Source: Devosia indica (GTDB taxonomy: Bacteria > Pseudomonadota > Alphaproteobacteria > Rhizobiales > Devosiaceae). From it: a stretch of DNA of 64,000 nt. The translations under genes were made by a program, and so were the position numbers. Positions within the stretch are counted from its first letter, which is position 1, and the number at the start of each line of letters is the position of its first letter. Positions 26,889 to 35,461 of the stretch are shown in pieces. The notes below the pieces were generated by a model. It saw only the letters and a program-made list of their open reading frames with translations, was not told where the DNA came from and did no database searches. The DNA lies in the NCBI RefSeq assembly GCF_003056405.1, contig NZ_PYVZ01000004.1, forward strand, positions 1 to 64,000, written 5' to 3'.

Positions 26889-28724
26889 ATGCAACAGGCG
26901 TCCGATGCTGCCTTGGTAGCCGCGCGCGAGCGTTTCTTTTCTGGGCACGATCTACCTGAGGGCCTGGTGCCTGCGCCCATATTGCGGTCCTGGCAGCGCT
27001 GCGCACAACAGGGCCTCGATGCCTCGGCGGTCATTCATGCCGAACCGGTCACCGCACCCGAGCTTCGCGCCTTGCATGAGCAGAACGAGACCTTACGCCT
27101 CCTCTCGCGCTCTGAACTGGTGTCGCTGCGCACCGAAGCGCGGCTTACCGACAGTGTCGTCATCCTCACCGATGCCAAGGGCCTCGTGCTCGATACCACG
27201 GGAAGCCCCGAATTCGCCGGCCGCGCCGCCGAAGTGGCGCTCCGCCCCGGCGTCACCTGGTCCGAAACTGCCACTGGCACCAATGCCATCGGCACGGCTC
27301 TCGCCGAACGTCGCGCCATCGAGGTGCATGGGGGAGAACACTTCTTCGAACCACATGGTATCCTGCATTGCGCCGCATCGCCCATTTTCGACCCTTTCGG
27401 GAAGCTCGCTGGCGTGCTCGATCTCTCCGGCCATGCCTCGGCTGAGCACACCCATGCCATGGGCCTGGTGCGCCTCGCCGTCGAGCAGATCGAACATCGC
27501 TTCTTCGCCCGCGGCTTCGATGACATGACCGTGGTGCGCTTCCACCGTGCCGCTGATCTCCTGGGCACCGCCCGCGAAGGCATTCTGGTCTTTGATGGCG
27601 GGCGTTTGATCGCCGGCAATCGTCGCGCGCTCCATCTCGTCGGGCTCGACCGCAAGGCGCTGCGCCAGTCCACCGCCGAGGAAATCTTTGAAACCGCGGC
27701 GCTCGCCACACAGCGCGGCGAACTGCGCGCCCGCAATGGCGAGCGCTTCTTTGCCGCCGTGTCCGAGCCGCGCAAGTCGCCGCTGCGCGTCACCGGCACC
27801 CTGCCGCGCGTCGCCAAGTCGGGCGAGCCAGCGCCTTTTCTCACTCCCGAAACCCGCGCCGATCTCGCCAAGGCCATCCGCCTGGTCAATGCCGAAATCC
27901 CCCTGCTCATCGCTGGGGAAACCGGTGCCGGCAAGGAAGTCTTCGCCCGCTACCTGCATGGCCTCACCCAGCGCGCCGGCAAGCCCTTTGTCGCCATCAA
28001 CTGTGCTGCACTGCCCGAGAGCCTGATCGAATCCGAACTCTTCGGCTACCAGCCCGGCGCCTTCACCGGCGCCCGCAAGCAGGGCGCCATTGGCCTGGTG
28101 CAACAAGCCGAGGGCGGCATTCTCTTCCTCGATGAAATCGGCGACATGCCGCTCTTGCTGCAGTCGCGCCTCCTGCGCGTCTTGCAGGACAAGGAAGTCG
28201 TGCCACTGGGCGGCGGCACCGCGCAGAAGGCTGATTTCGTGCCCGTTTGCGCCACCAATCGCGATCTCAAGGCCATGGTCGAGGCAGGCACCTTCCGCGC
28301 CGATCTCTACTACCGCATCGCCCAGTTCACCATCCGCCTGCCGGCCCTGTGTGATTTCCCCGATCGCGCCACTGTCGTCTCGAGCCTCTGGTCCCAGCTC
28401 GCGACGGGCCATCCGCCGCTGCCCGCCCCGGTGCTTGCCCGCCTCGCCGCCCAGCCATGGCCAGGCAATTTCCGCGAACTGACCGGGACGCTGCGCGCCC
28501 TATCAGCGCTGTGTGAACCAGAACAGCCCATCACTTTGGCCGATCTACCCCAGTTCACCGAACAGGTCACCGCGGCACCTCTGCTGTTCCAGAACGATTT
28601 GGGCAGTCTCACCGAAGCCGCAATGCGTCGCGCGGTGGACCAGAATAACGGCAATCTTTCCGCCGCTGCGCGCGCTCTCGGCATCGACCGCTCGACCCTC
28701 TACCGACGGCTGGTCTGGAAATAG
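26889..28724 (+). CDS. Sigma-54-dependent enhancer-binding regulator, AcoR type (second copy)
   Basis: A 611-residue activator with the same architecture as the regulator at 1166-3019. It has an AcoR N-terminus (PAPILRSWQRCAQQGLD), a GAF-type region with GTNAIGTA and GGEHFFEPHG, Walker A GETGAGKE, the GAFTGA loop and the Walker B motif ILFLDEIGDMP. It ends in a Fis-type HTH (SAAARALGIDRSTLYRRL). A longer frame begins at 26772, but that would put the TGCAACA sites inside the gene, and ATG 26889 with GGGAGAGAG upstream is preferred. It is divergent from the aldehyde dehydrogenase gene and presumably activates its -24/-12 promoter. Confidence 0.93.
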   Translation: MQQASDAALVAARERFFSGHDLPEGLVPAPILRSWQRCAQQGLDASAVIHAEPVTAPELRALHEQNETLRLLSRSELVSLRTEARLTDSVVILTDAKGLVLDTTGSPEFAGRAAEVALRPGVTWSETATGTNAIGTALAERRAIEVHGGEHFFEPHGILHCAASPIFDPFGKLAGVLDLSGHASAEHTHAMGLVRLAVEQIEHRFFARGFDDMTVVRFHRAADLLGTAREGILVFDGGRLIAGNRRALHLVGLDRKALRQSTAEEIFETAALATQRGELRARNGERFFAAVSEPRKSPLRVTGTLPRVAKSGEPAPFLTPETRADLAKAIRLVNAEIPLLIAGETGAGKEVFARYLHGLTQRAGKPFVAINCAALPESLIESELFGYQPGAFTGARKQGAIGLVQQAEGGILFLDEIGDMPLLLQSRLLRVLQDKEVVPLGGGTAQKADFVPVCATNRDLKAMVEAGTFRADLYYRIAQFTIRLPALCDFPDRATVVSSLWSQLATGHPPLPAPVLARLAAQPWPGNFRELTGTLRALSALCEPEQPITLADLPQFTEQVTAAPLLFQNDLGSLTEAAMRRAVDQNNGNLSAAARALGIDRSTLYRRLVWK

Positions 28725-29670
28725 TTGGAAGAGGCTGATTGAACAGCTGCGTTGGCTCGTGGCTTTGCCAGTATGGGCGCCGCAGTAGACCCGTATTGGC
28801 TTTCATTTGACACTCATGAGTGACAACGCGAGGGCCAGCGAATGGCAGTTAATCCACTAGGTCTGCCCGAAAGCCGACAGGCTACAAACGGCCCCATTTT
28901 GGTCATTGGCCAAGCTTGACCGAAGGGCAGGGCAGGGCCGTAGAACTAACCCGCTGCGCGGTAGGGTGCGCGCGGTGAGATTCTGGTAAGGTATTGGTCG
29001 TCATGGCTTGGTTGAGGATCGCCTGGTTCAGGCGTCGGGCCCATCTGCTCTGACGCCGATTGCGCAGTTCAGGCTAAGACGAAGGAGCGGCCTATGCTCC
29101 CGCCCAACGCTGGGGTGAAGTTTATGATCAGTGAAGCTGCGAACGGATCGGTTGGCGCCGCAACATCAGGGTAAAACTGGTCGGGGCGCCGCACACTAAA
29201 TTCAAGAGTTGGTTTTACGGCTGTGGCGGTGTCCAGACGTTCCCTACGAGAATGACAACAACGTGCCCTACAAATAGCCCTACAAATTGCCCTACAAAAT
29301 GTCCGAATTGCACCTGAATGTCTGAGTAAAGGATTGATGTATATAGACATTGCTTGCGGGATGGATTCCCGCTACCCGCTCCATTCTCCTCCACATCGAT
29401 GTTAGCTATGCCGCTGGTCTTGCGGGTGTGTTGACGGTGCGGCTCGGCATTGCCTTTGCTCTCCAGCGGAACGCGTCGGCAAAATTGCCCATAAGGAGCT
29501 GAGGGACCGCGACGCCACCTGGGCGAAGCAAACTTTACCAATCACTTCCAGGTCTTGGGGCATGGTATCCGCGGGTTCGGTAGTCTGGCGTCCGTCCTGC
29601 ATTTGGCAGCGTTGCGCACCAGCAAAGCGCAGCTCAAGCGCCGCAATCGAGCAGCCGGTCAAATCAGCGG
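28725..29670. other. Gene-poor junction region left of the nitrogen-compound island
   Basis: Almost 1 kb without a gene I can support. It contains a cluster of repeat relics (AGCGAATGGCAGTT at 28837-28850, GCCCCATTTTGGTCAT at 28891-28906) and a 12-bp tandem repeat at 29265-29300. Short open frames on both strands (for example minus-strand 29402-29662) lack recognisable domains or ribosome-binding sites. The region may be the scar of past recombination at the edge of the island. Confidence 0.5.
29265..29300 (+). repeat. Three-copy 12-bp tandem repeat
   Basis: GCCCTACAAATA, GCCCTACAAATT and GCCCTACAAAAT stand head to tail. A degenerate TCCCTACGAGAAT lies just before them at about 29241. The array is intergenic. 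On the minus strand it would encode a short FVG-x repeat, but that frame is not supported as a gene. Confidence 0.75.
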
Positions 29671-29683
29671 TGAGAAAATCTCA
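29671..29683. promoter_or_regulatory. Island operator site 1 (T-N11-A palindrome)
   Basis: TGAGAAAATCTCA is a perfect palindrome (TGAGA-AAA-TCTCA) lying 104 bp before the start of the first RutA-like gene. It is one of five related sites in the island promoters and fits the LysR-type T-N11-A pattern. Confidence 0.65.
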
Positions 29684-29787
29684 GGTCGAGCCGATGGATT
29701 TGTCGGTTGGCAAAGCCGCGCTTCCGTTCAACCATCCTGTCATATTCCCGCGGCCATCCGAGGCCGGTCATGTCAGGAGATCATCGC

Positions 29788-30885
29788 GTGACCCAGATTG
29801 GCGTCTTCCTTCCGATTGGCAGCCGTGGCTGGCTTATCTCGACCACCTCGCCGAAGACCTATCCCACATTCGACCTCAACAAGACCGTCGTCCAGCGCGC
29901 GGAGCACTACGGGCTGGATTTCGCCCTCGCGATGATCAAGCTGCGCGGCTACAACGGGCCGAGCGAATACTGGGTGCACAACCTGGAGAGCTTTACGCTC
30001 ATGGCCGGCCTGGCCGCGGTGACCAAGAAGATCAAGCTCTTTGCCTCGGTTGCCATGTTGACCATGCCGCCGGCTCTTGTCGCCCGCATGGTGTCCACCA
30101 TCGACTCGATCGCGCCCGGGCGCATCGGGGTCAACATGGTCACCGGCTGGCAGCCCAAGGAATACCAGCAAATGGGCCTTGAGCTGACGCCAGAGCATTT
30201 TGCCCGGCGCTATGACTATGCGTCTGAATATGTGCAGATCATGAAAGAGCTCTGGGAGACCGGCACCTCCGACTTCAAGGGTGACTTCTTTCAGTATGAT
30301 GACTGCAAGCTATCCCCCCGTCCAAGCGCGCCGATCCAGATTGTCGGAGCAGGCCAGTCGCCAGCCGGCATGGACTTTGTCGCCAGATATGGTGACTACA
30401 ATTTCGTGGTTGCCGGCGGATTGAACCAGACGGATGGCTGCCGCGATGTCGCCGGGCGCGTTGCCGAGGCAGCGTCGCGCCATGGGCGCGGCACCGGCGC
30501 ATTCCAGTTGGTCATGGTCATTGCCGACCGCACCGACGAAATGGCCTTCGCCAAGTGGGAACACTACAAGCAGGGCACCGATGTCGAGGCTCTGGAATGG
30601 CAGGCAGGCCAAGCAGGAGCTGACACCAAGGCCAATGCCAATTCGACCGCTGCGCTCCTCAAGAAAGGCGTCGAGAACCCCGAGCCGACCGGGATGACCA
30701 AGATCATCGGCTCCTACGAAAACGTGGCCCGAATGCTTGACGAGATCGGCACCACGCCGGGCATCAAGGGCATCATGCTCACATTCGATGACTTCGTTAC
30801 CGGCATCGAGCAGTTCGGCGAGCACATCCAGCCGCTGATGAAGACGCGCAATGCCGCTCTCAAGGCCGACCAGGCCGCCGCCTGA
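29788..30885 (+). CDS. RutA-like flavin-dependent monooxygenase 1
   Basis: A 365-residue luciferase-like (LLM) FMNH2-dependent monooxygenase. It follows E. coli pyrimidine oxygenase RutA closely in motif order: IGVFLPIGSRGWLIST, AEHYGLDFALAMIKLRGYNG, HNLESFTLMAGLAAVT, STIDSIAPGRIGVNMVTGW and the C-terminal MLTFDDFVTGIEQFGEHIQP. A GTG start at 29788 is chosen because AGGAGA lies seven bases before it and the product then aligns with the three following paralogues. It is the most divergent of the four, with LELTPEHF where the others have LWPGDxHF. RutA opens the uracil ring between N3 and C4; whether this copy does is unknown. Confidence 0.88.
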   Translation: MTQIGVFLPIGSRGWLISTTSPKTYPTFDLNKTVVQRAEHYGLDFALAMIKLRGYNGPSEYWVHNLESFTLMAGLAAVTKKIKLFASVAMLTMPPALVARMVSTIDSIAPGRIGVNMVTGWQPKEYQQMGLELTPEHFARRYDYASEYVQIMKELWETGTSDFKGDFFQYDDCKLSPRPSAPIQIVGAGQSPAGMDFVARYGDYNFVVAGGLNQTDGCRDVAGRVAEAASRHGRGTGAFQLVMVIADRTDEMAFAKWEHYKQGTDVEALEWQAGQAGADTKANANSTAALLKKGVENPEPTGMTKIIGSYENVARMLDEIGTTPGIKGIMLTFDDFVTGIEQFGEHIQPLMKTRNAALKADQAAA

Positions 30886-30941
30886 GCAATTCGGGGCGTG
30901 CGCCGCACGTCCCGTCCCCCTGGTTTCGTCGGAGAATGGCA

Positions 30942-32063
30942 ATGGTCCAGATCGGTGTCTTCATTCCCATCGGCAGTCGCGGCTGGCTGCGCTCCACCAC
31001 ATCGCCGCGCCTCGATCCCACCTTCGATCTCAACCGGGCTATCGTGCAGCGCGCCGAACATTATGGGCTCGATTTTGTGCTGGCCATGGTCAAGCTGCGC
31101 GGCTTTGACGGTCCGTCTGAATTCTGGCAGCACAATCTCGAGCCCTTCACGCTGATGGCCGGGCTCGCAGCCGTCACCCAGCGCATCAAGCTTTATGCCT
31201 CGATTGCGCTTCTGACCCTGCCGCCGCCGCTGGCGGCCCGCATGACAGCGACCATCGATTCCATCGCGCCGGGGCGTTTCGGGGTCAATATCGTCACCGG
31301 CTGGCAGCCCAAGGAATACCAGCAGATGGGTCTCTGGCCCGGCGACGAGCATTTCGGGAACCGCTACGACTACGCCACCGAATATGTGCGGGTGATGAAG
31401 GAGCTGTGGGAGACCGGGACCTCGGATTTCAAGGGCCGCTACTTCCAGATGGATGACTGCAAGCTCTCTCCCCGGCCTTCCGCCCATATCGACATCGTTG
31501 CGGCCGGCACGTCCGATCGCGGCATGGAGTTCGTCGCCGAGCATTGCGACTATAATTTCGTGTCATCGGGTGGCGGCATCAACGAGGCGGACAAGGCCGG
31601 GGAGAATGTCGCCCGCCTCGCCGGCTTTGCCGAAAAGACCGGCCGCAAGGTATCCGCCTATACCGGCTGCATGGTCATTGCCGACCGCACCGATGAACTG
31701 GCCTGGGCCAAATGGGAGCATTACCGCTCGGGTACGGACCTTGAGGCCATTGAATGGGCCCACGGCCAGTCCAGCGCCGACAAGAGTGCCTCCAGCGACT
31801 CCACGGCGGGCCGCATGGCGGCCAACACGCTGGCCATGCTCAAAAATCCGCAGCTCGCCGAGCCTCACGGCGGCTTGCGGCTGATCGGGTCCTACGAAAA
31901 CGTTGCGCGCATGCTGGACATCATCGCGTCCACCCCCGGCCTGGGCGGCATCATGCTTACCTTCGACGATTTCATCACCGGTATCGAGCAGTTCGGCCAG
32001 TACATCCAGCCTCGGATGAAGAGCCGATCCAAACTCACCGCCGCCAACCAGAACGCCGCCTAA
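30942..32063 (+). CDS. RutA-like flavin-dependent monooxygenase 2
   Basis: A 373-residue paralogue of its neighbours. Motifs include MVQIGVFIPIGSRGWL, HNLEPFTLMAGLAAVT, GRFGVNIVTGWQPKEYQQMG, the LWPGDEHF segment, DDCKLSPRPSAHIDIVAAG and a C-terminal MLTFDDFITGIEQFG. ATG 30942 is preferred over 30936 because GGAGA is better spaced for it. It has SSGGGIN where copies 3 and 4 have GAGAGIN and GAGGKIN, in a region likely near the active site, and a larger substitution load in the middle (AGENVARLAGFAEKTGRKVS). Reduced flavin must come from a separate reductase. Confidence 0.9.
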   Translation: MVQIGVFIPIGSRGWLRSTTSPRLDPTFDLNRAIVQRAEHYGLDFVLAMVKLRGFDGPSEFWQHNLEPFTLMAGLAAVTQRIKLYASIALLTLPPPLAARMTATIDSIAPGRFGVNIVTGWQPKEYQQMGLWPGDEHFGNRYDYATEYVRVMKELWETGTSDFKGRYFQMDDCKLSPRPSAHIDIVAAGTSDRGMEFVAEHCDYNFVSSGGGINEADKAGENVARLAGFAEKTGRKVSAYTGCMVIADRTDELAWAKWEHYRSGTDLEAIEWAHGQSSADKSASSDSTAGRMAANTLAMLKNPQLAEPHGGLRLIGSYENVARMLDIIASTPGLGGIMLTFDDFITGIEQFGQYIQPRMKSRSKLTAANQNAA

Positions 32064-32090
32064 CCCGCGCCACCGACTAGGAGAATTAGA

Positions 32091-33221
32091 ATGGTCAAAC
32101 TGGGTGTCTTTATTCCAATTGGCAGCCGCGGCTGGCTGATTTCCACCACTGCGCCGGAAACCTACCCGACCTTCGATCTCAACAAGACTGTGGTGCAGCG
32201 CGCCGAACATTATGGCATCGACTTCGCGCTCGCCATGATCAAGCTGCGCGGCTTCAACGGCCCGTCCGAATACTGGCAGCATAATCTCGAGGCCTTCACC
32301 TTGATGGCGGGCATTGCTGCGGTCACCAGCAAGATCAAGCTTTACGCCTCGATCGCGCTTCTGACCCTGCCGCCGCCACTGGCCGCCCGCATGGCCTCGA
32401 CCATCGACTCCATTGCCCCTGGGCGCTTCGGCGTCAACATCGTCACCGGCTGGCAACCCAAGGAATACCAGCAGATGGGTCTCTGGCCCGGCGACGAGCA
32501 TTTCCGCCGCCGCTACGAATATGCGGGTGAATATGTGCAGGTGATGAAGGAGCTCTGGGAGACCGGTACGTCCAACTTCAAGGGCGAGTATTTCCAGATG
32601 GACGATTGCAAGCTCTCGCCCCGCCCATCTGCCCATATCGATATTGTTGCGGCCGGCGCGTCCGATCGCGGCATGCAATTTGTCGGCGAGCATTGCGACT
32701 ATAATTTTATCGGCGCCGGAGCGGGGATCAACAACACCGCCAATGCCGGTGACAATGCCAAGCGCCTGCTTGCCGTGACCGAGCCCTATGGCCGCAAGGT
32801 GGGTGCCTATACCCTCCTGATGATCATTGCCGACCGCACCGACGAAATGGCCTTTGCCAAGTGGGAACACTACAAGCAAGGCACCGATCTGGAAGCCATT
32901 GCCTGGTCGCGCGATCAATCGAGCGCCGACAAGAATGCCGCTGCCAATTCGACGGCCGGTGGCATGGCCCGCCGCGCCCAGGAGATGCTTAGCGATCCGT
33001 CCAAGGCCGAGCCGACCGGCATGCTCAAGCTCATCGGCTCCTATCAGAACGTCGCCCGCATGCTCGACGAAATCGCCGTCCAGCCGGGCATTGAGGGCAT
33101 CATGATGACATTTGATGACTTCGTCATCGGGATCGAGCAGTTCGGCCAATATATCCAGCCGCTGATGAAGACCCGCAATATCGAGCTGGCGCGTTCCGGT
33201 TCGTCCAGCCAGGCCGCATAA
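32091..33221 (+). CDS. RutA-like flavin-dependent monooxygenase 3
   Basis: A 376-residue LLM monooxygenase, very close to copies 2 and 4 (FIPIGSRGWLISTTAPETYP, MIKLRGFNGPSEYWQHNLEA, GRFGVNIVTGWQPKEYQQMG, DDFVIGIEQFGQYIQPLMK). AGGAGA precedes the ATG. It shares a 48-bp identical block with copy 2 (31308-31355 and 32457-32504), more than expected from the general similarity, so local gene conversion is possible. The gene is 27 bp after copy 2 and 10 bp before copy 4, and all are clearly co-transcribed. Confidence 0.9.
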   Translation: MVKLGVFIPIGSRGWLISTTAPETYPTFDLNKTVVQRAEHYGIDFALAMIKLRGFNGPSEYWQHNLEAFTLMAGIAAVTSKIKLYASIALLTLPPPLAARMASTIDSIAPGRFGVNIVTGWQPKEYQQMGLWPGDEHFRRRYEYAGEYVQVMKELWETGTSNFKGEYFQMDDCKLSPRPSAHIDIVAAGASDRGMQFVGEHCDYNFIGAGAGINNTANAGDNAKRLLAVTEPYGRKVGAYTLLMIIADRTDEMAFAKWEHYKQGTDLEAIAWSRDQSSADKNAAANSTAGGMARRAQEMLSDPSKAEPTGMLKLIGSYQNVARMLDEIAVQPGIEGIMMTFDDFVIGIEQFGQYIQPLMKTRNIELARSGSSSQAA

Positions 33222-33231
33222 GGATAACTCG

Positions 33232-34350
33232 ATGACCAAGATTGGTGTCTTCATCCCCATCGGCAGCCGTGGCTGGTTCATGTCCACCACCTCGCCAGAG
33301 ACCTATCCCACATTCGACCTCAACAAGACGGTGGTGCAGCGGGCCGAGCATTACGGGCTCGATTTCGCCCTCGCGATGATCAAGCTGCGCGGCTACAACG
33401 GTCCCTCGGAGTTCTGGCAGCACAATCTGGAAGCCTTCACGCTGATGGCTGGCATTGCCGCCGTGACGCAGAAGATCAAGCTCTATGCCTCGATTGCCCT
33501 TCTCACGCTGCCCCCGGCTCTCGCGGCCCGCATGGCCTCGACCATCGACTCCATCGCGCCCGGTCGGTTCGGCGTCAACATCGTCACCGGCTGGCAGCCC
33601 AAGGAATACCAGCAGATGGGCCTCTGGCCCGGCGATGCGCATTTCAGGAACCGCTACGGCTATGCCACCGAATATGTGAAGGTGATGAAGGAGCTCTGGG
33701 AGAGCGGCACGTCCAATTTCCAGGGCGAGTATTTCCAGATGGACGACTGCAAGCTTTCGCCGCGCCCCTCATCGCATATCGACATCGTCGCCGCCGGCAG
33801 CTCGGATCGCGGCATGCAATTTGTGGCGGAAGAGTGCGACTACAATTTTGTCGGCGCCGGCGGCAAGATCAACGAACCGCATCTGGGCGGCGAAAACGCG
33901 CAGCGTCTGATCAGTGCCGCAGAAAAGACCGGCCGCAAGGTGGGGGCCTACACGCTCATCACCATCATTGCCGATCGCACCGACGAGATGGCCTTTGCCA
34001 AGTGGGAACACTACAACAATGGCGTTGACCTGGAAGCCATCGAATGGATGGGGCAGCAATCGGGCGCCGACAAGTTCTCGGCCTCAACCTCCACGGCCGC
34101 CCGCATGGCTGCCGGAGCCGCCCAGATCGTCAAGGATCCCAGCCAGGCCAAGTCCAATGGCGGGCCCAAGCTGATCGGGTCGTATGAGAACGTCGCCCGC
34201 ATGCTCGATGTTCTCGCCGAACAGCCGGGTATCGATGGCATCATGCTGATCTTTGATGACTTCATCACCGGCATCGAGCAATTCGGCCAATACATCCAGC
34301 CGCTGATGAAATCGCGCAATGGCGCCCTGGCAAGAAGCGCTGCGGCCTGA
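33232..34350 (+). CDS. RutA-like flavin-dependent monooxygenase 4
   Basis: A 372-residue LLM monooxygenase starting MTKIGVFIPIGSRGWFMSTT. It has the same conserved landmarks as its paralogues (AEHYGLDFALAMIKLRGYNG, LWPGDAHFRNRYGYATEYVK, DDCKLSPRPSSHIDIVAAGS, DDFITGIEQFGQYIQP). AAGGAT is upstream of the ATG. Differences from copies 2 and 3 are scattered rather than clustered, so the four genes look like an expanded family with divergent substrate ranges. The flavin reductase gene follows after 60 bp. Confidence 0.9.
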   Translation: MTKIGVFIPIGSRGWFMSTTSPETYPTFDLNKTVVQRAEHYGLDFALAMIKLRGYNGPSEFWQHNLEAFTLMAGIAAVTQKIKLYASIALLTLPPALAARMASTIDSIAPGRFGVNIVTGWQPKEYQQMGLWPGDAHFRNRYGYATEYVKVMKELWESGTSNFQGEYFQMDDCKLSPRPSSHIDIVAAGSSDRGMQFVAEECDYNFVGAGGKINEPHLGGENAQRLISAAEKTGRKVGAYTLITIIADRTDEMAFAKWEHYNNGVDLEAIEWMGQQSGADKFSASTSTAARMAAGAAQIVKDPSQAKSNGGPKLIGSYENVARMLDVLAEQPGIDGIMLIFDDFITGIEQFGQYIQPLMKSRNGALARSAAA

Positions 34351-34410
34351 ACGCTCGGGCGCCTGCAACTGAGGCGCCCGCATCACCTGCCGCCAAGGAG
34401 TTACAAGATT

Positions 34411-34911
34411 ATGTCCGACACGCTCACCGCCGAACGATTGATCGACGTCCGCACCTTCTGGCAGGCCGTAGGGTTACGCGCCGTAGGTACCGCCATCGTG
34501 ACCGCACAGGCCGGTGATGGCCCGCGCGGCTTTCTCGCCCTTTCGGCAACGCATCTCTGCGCCGATCCGCCGATGATGATGGTTTCGGTCGACAAGAAGA
34601 CCTCGGCGTTCCAGACGATGGTGGATGGCGGGCACTTCGCGATCAACTATCTCTCCACTGCCCAGGCCGACCTTGCTGGCCCATTTGGCGGCAAGGGGGA
34701 TCTCAAGGGGGCTGATCGCTTTCAGCTTGGCTCCTGGACGACGCTGGCAACCGGCGCTCCGGTGCTTGAGGGCGCGGCCGGTGTGATCGATTGCCAGATC
34801 GAGGAGGTCATCGAGCGTTTCGGCACGGCCATCGTCATCGGCCGGGTGATGGATTTCGACGCCACGCCGGACGCCGCGCCGCTGGTCTCCTACAAGGGCA
34901 AGACCCTGTGA
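34411..34911 (+). CDS. Flavin reductase, RutF/HpaC-like
   Basis: A 166-residue FMN-binding split-barrel reductase: FWQAVGLRAVGTAIVTA, GPRGFLALSATHLCADPPMM and INYLSTAQADLAGPFGGK match the flavin reductase-like domain. It would supply FMNH2 to the monooxygenases encoded immediately upstream, as RutF does for RutA. Its stop codon overlaps the GTG start of the next gene (GTGA), so the two products are translationally coupled. A second reductase of this family is encoded at 37949. Confidence 0.88.
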   Translation: MSDTLTAERLIDVRTFWQAVGLRAVGTAIVTAQAGDGPRGFLALSATHLCADPPMMMVSVDKKTSAFQTMVDGGHFAINYLSTAQADLAGPFGGKGDLKGADRFQLGSWTTLATGAPVLEGAAGVIDCQIEEVIERFGTAIVIGRVMDFDATPDAAPLVSYKGKTL

Positions 34912-35453
34912 CCCAACGCCGTTCCGCACTCCTGGTGATGGATTTCCAGCACGACATCGTCGCCAGTTTCCCCGCCGCCGAAGCCATTGCCAATACCCGG
35001 AAGGTGCTCGACGCCGCCCGCGGCGCCGGCATTCCGGTCGCCTATGTCGTGGTTGGCTTCCGGCCAGGTCATCCTGAAGTCTCGGCCAACAACAAGGGTT
35101 TTGCTGCCGCTAAGGCCGCCGGGCGGCTGGTCGAGCCGAGCGTTATCGAAGAACTGGCCCCCATTCCGGGCGAACCCGTCGTCGTCAAGCGCAGGGTTGG
35201 CCCGCTTTATGGCACGGACCTGCCGGTGATCCTCAGCGCCTTCGGGGCCAACCACCTGATCCTGACCGGCGTTTCAACCAGCGGCGTCATCCTGTCGACG
35301 ACGCGACTGGCCGCCGATATGGATTTTGCCATCACGATCCTGGCTGATTGTATCGCCGACAATGATGCGCAAGTGCACGAATTCCTGCTCAACAAGATCC
35401 TTTCCCGGCAGGCTGAGATCACCGATTCCGTCGGTTTCATTGCAAGTCTGTGA
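34908..35453 (+). CDS. Isochorismatase-fold hydrolase lacking the usual nucleophilic Cys
   Basis: A 181-residue isochorismatase-superfamily protein. The Asp of the triad is visible in SALLVMDFQHD and the Lys in VVVKRRVGPLYGTDL. The position normally held by Cys (GxxTxxC) is Val in LTGVSTSGVILSTTRLAADM. It is therefore unlikely to work as a thiol amidohydrolase in the manner of RutB or nicotinamidase. It might act on ethers or esters as isochorismatase does, or by a water-only mechanism. The GTG start overlaps the previous stop, and the gene is the last of the rightward rutA-like operon. Confidence 0.85.
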   Translation: MTQRRSALLVMDFQHDIVASFPAAEAIANTRKVLDAARGAGIPVAYVVVGFRPGHPEVSANNKGFAAAKAAGRLVEPSVIEELAPIPGEPVVVKRRVGPLYGTDLPVILSAFGANHLILTGVSTSGVILSTTRLAADMDFAITILADCIADNDAQVHEFLLNKILSRQAEITDSVGFIASL

Positions 35454-35461
35454 TCCTGCGC

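Noticed and set aside
29402-29662. Minus-strand open frame of 86 codons in the spacer before the rutA-like operon
   Set aside because: No recognisable domain, no ribosome-binding site and it overlaps operator-rich intergenic DNA.
29788-35453. A canonical rut (uracil) operon
   Set aside because: RutA and RutF homologues are present, but RutC (YjgF/RidA type) and RutD (alpha/beta hydrolase) are absent and the isochorismatase-fold gene lacks the Cys of RutB.
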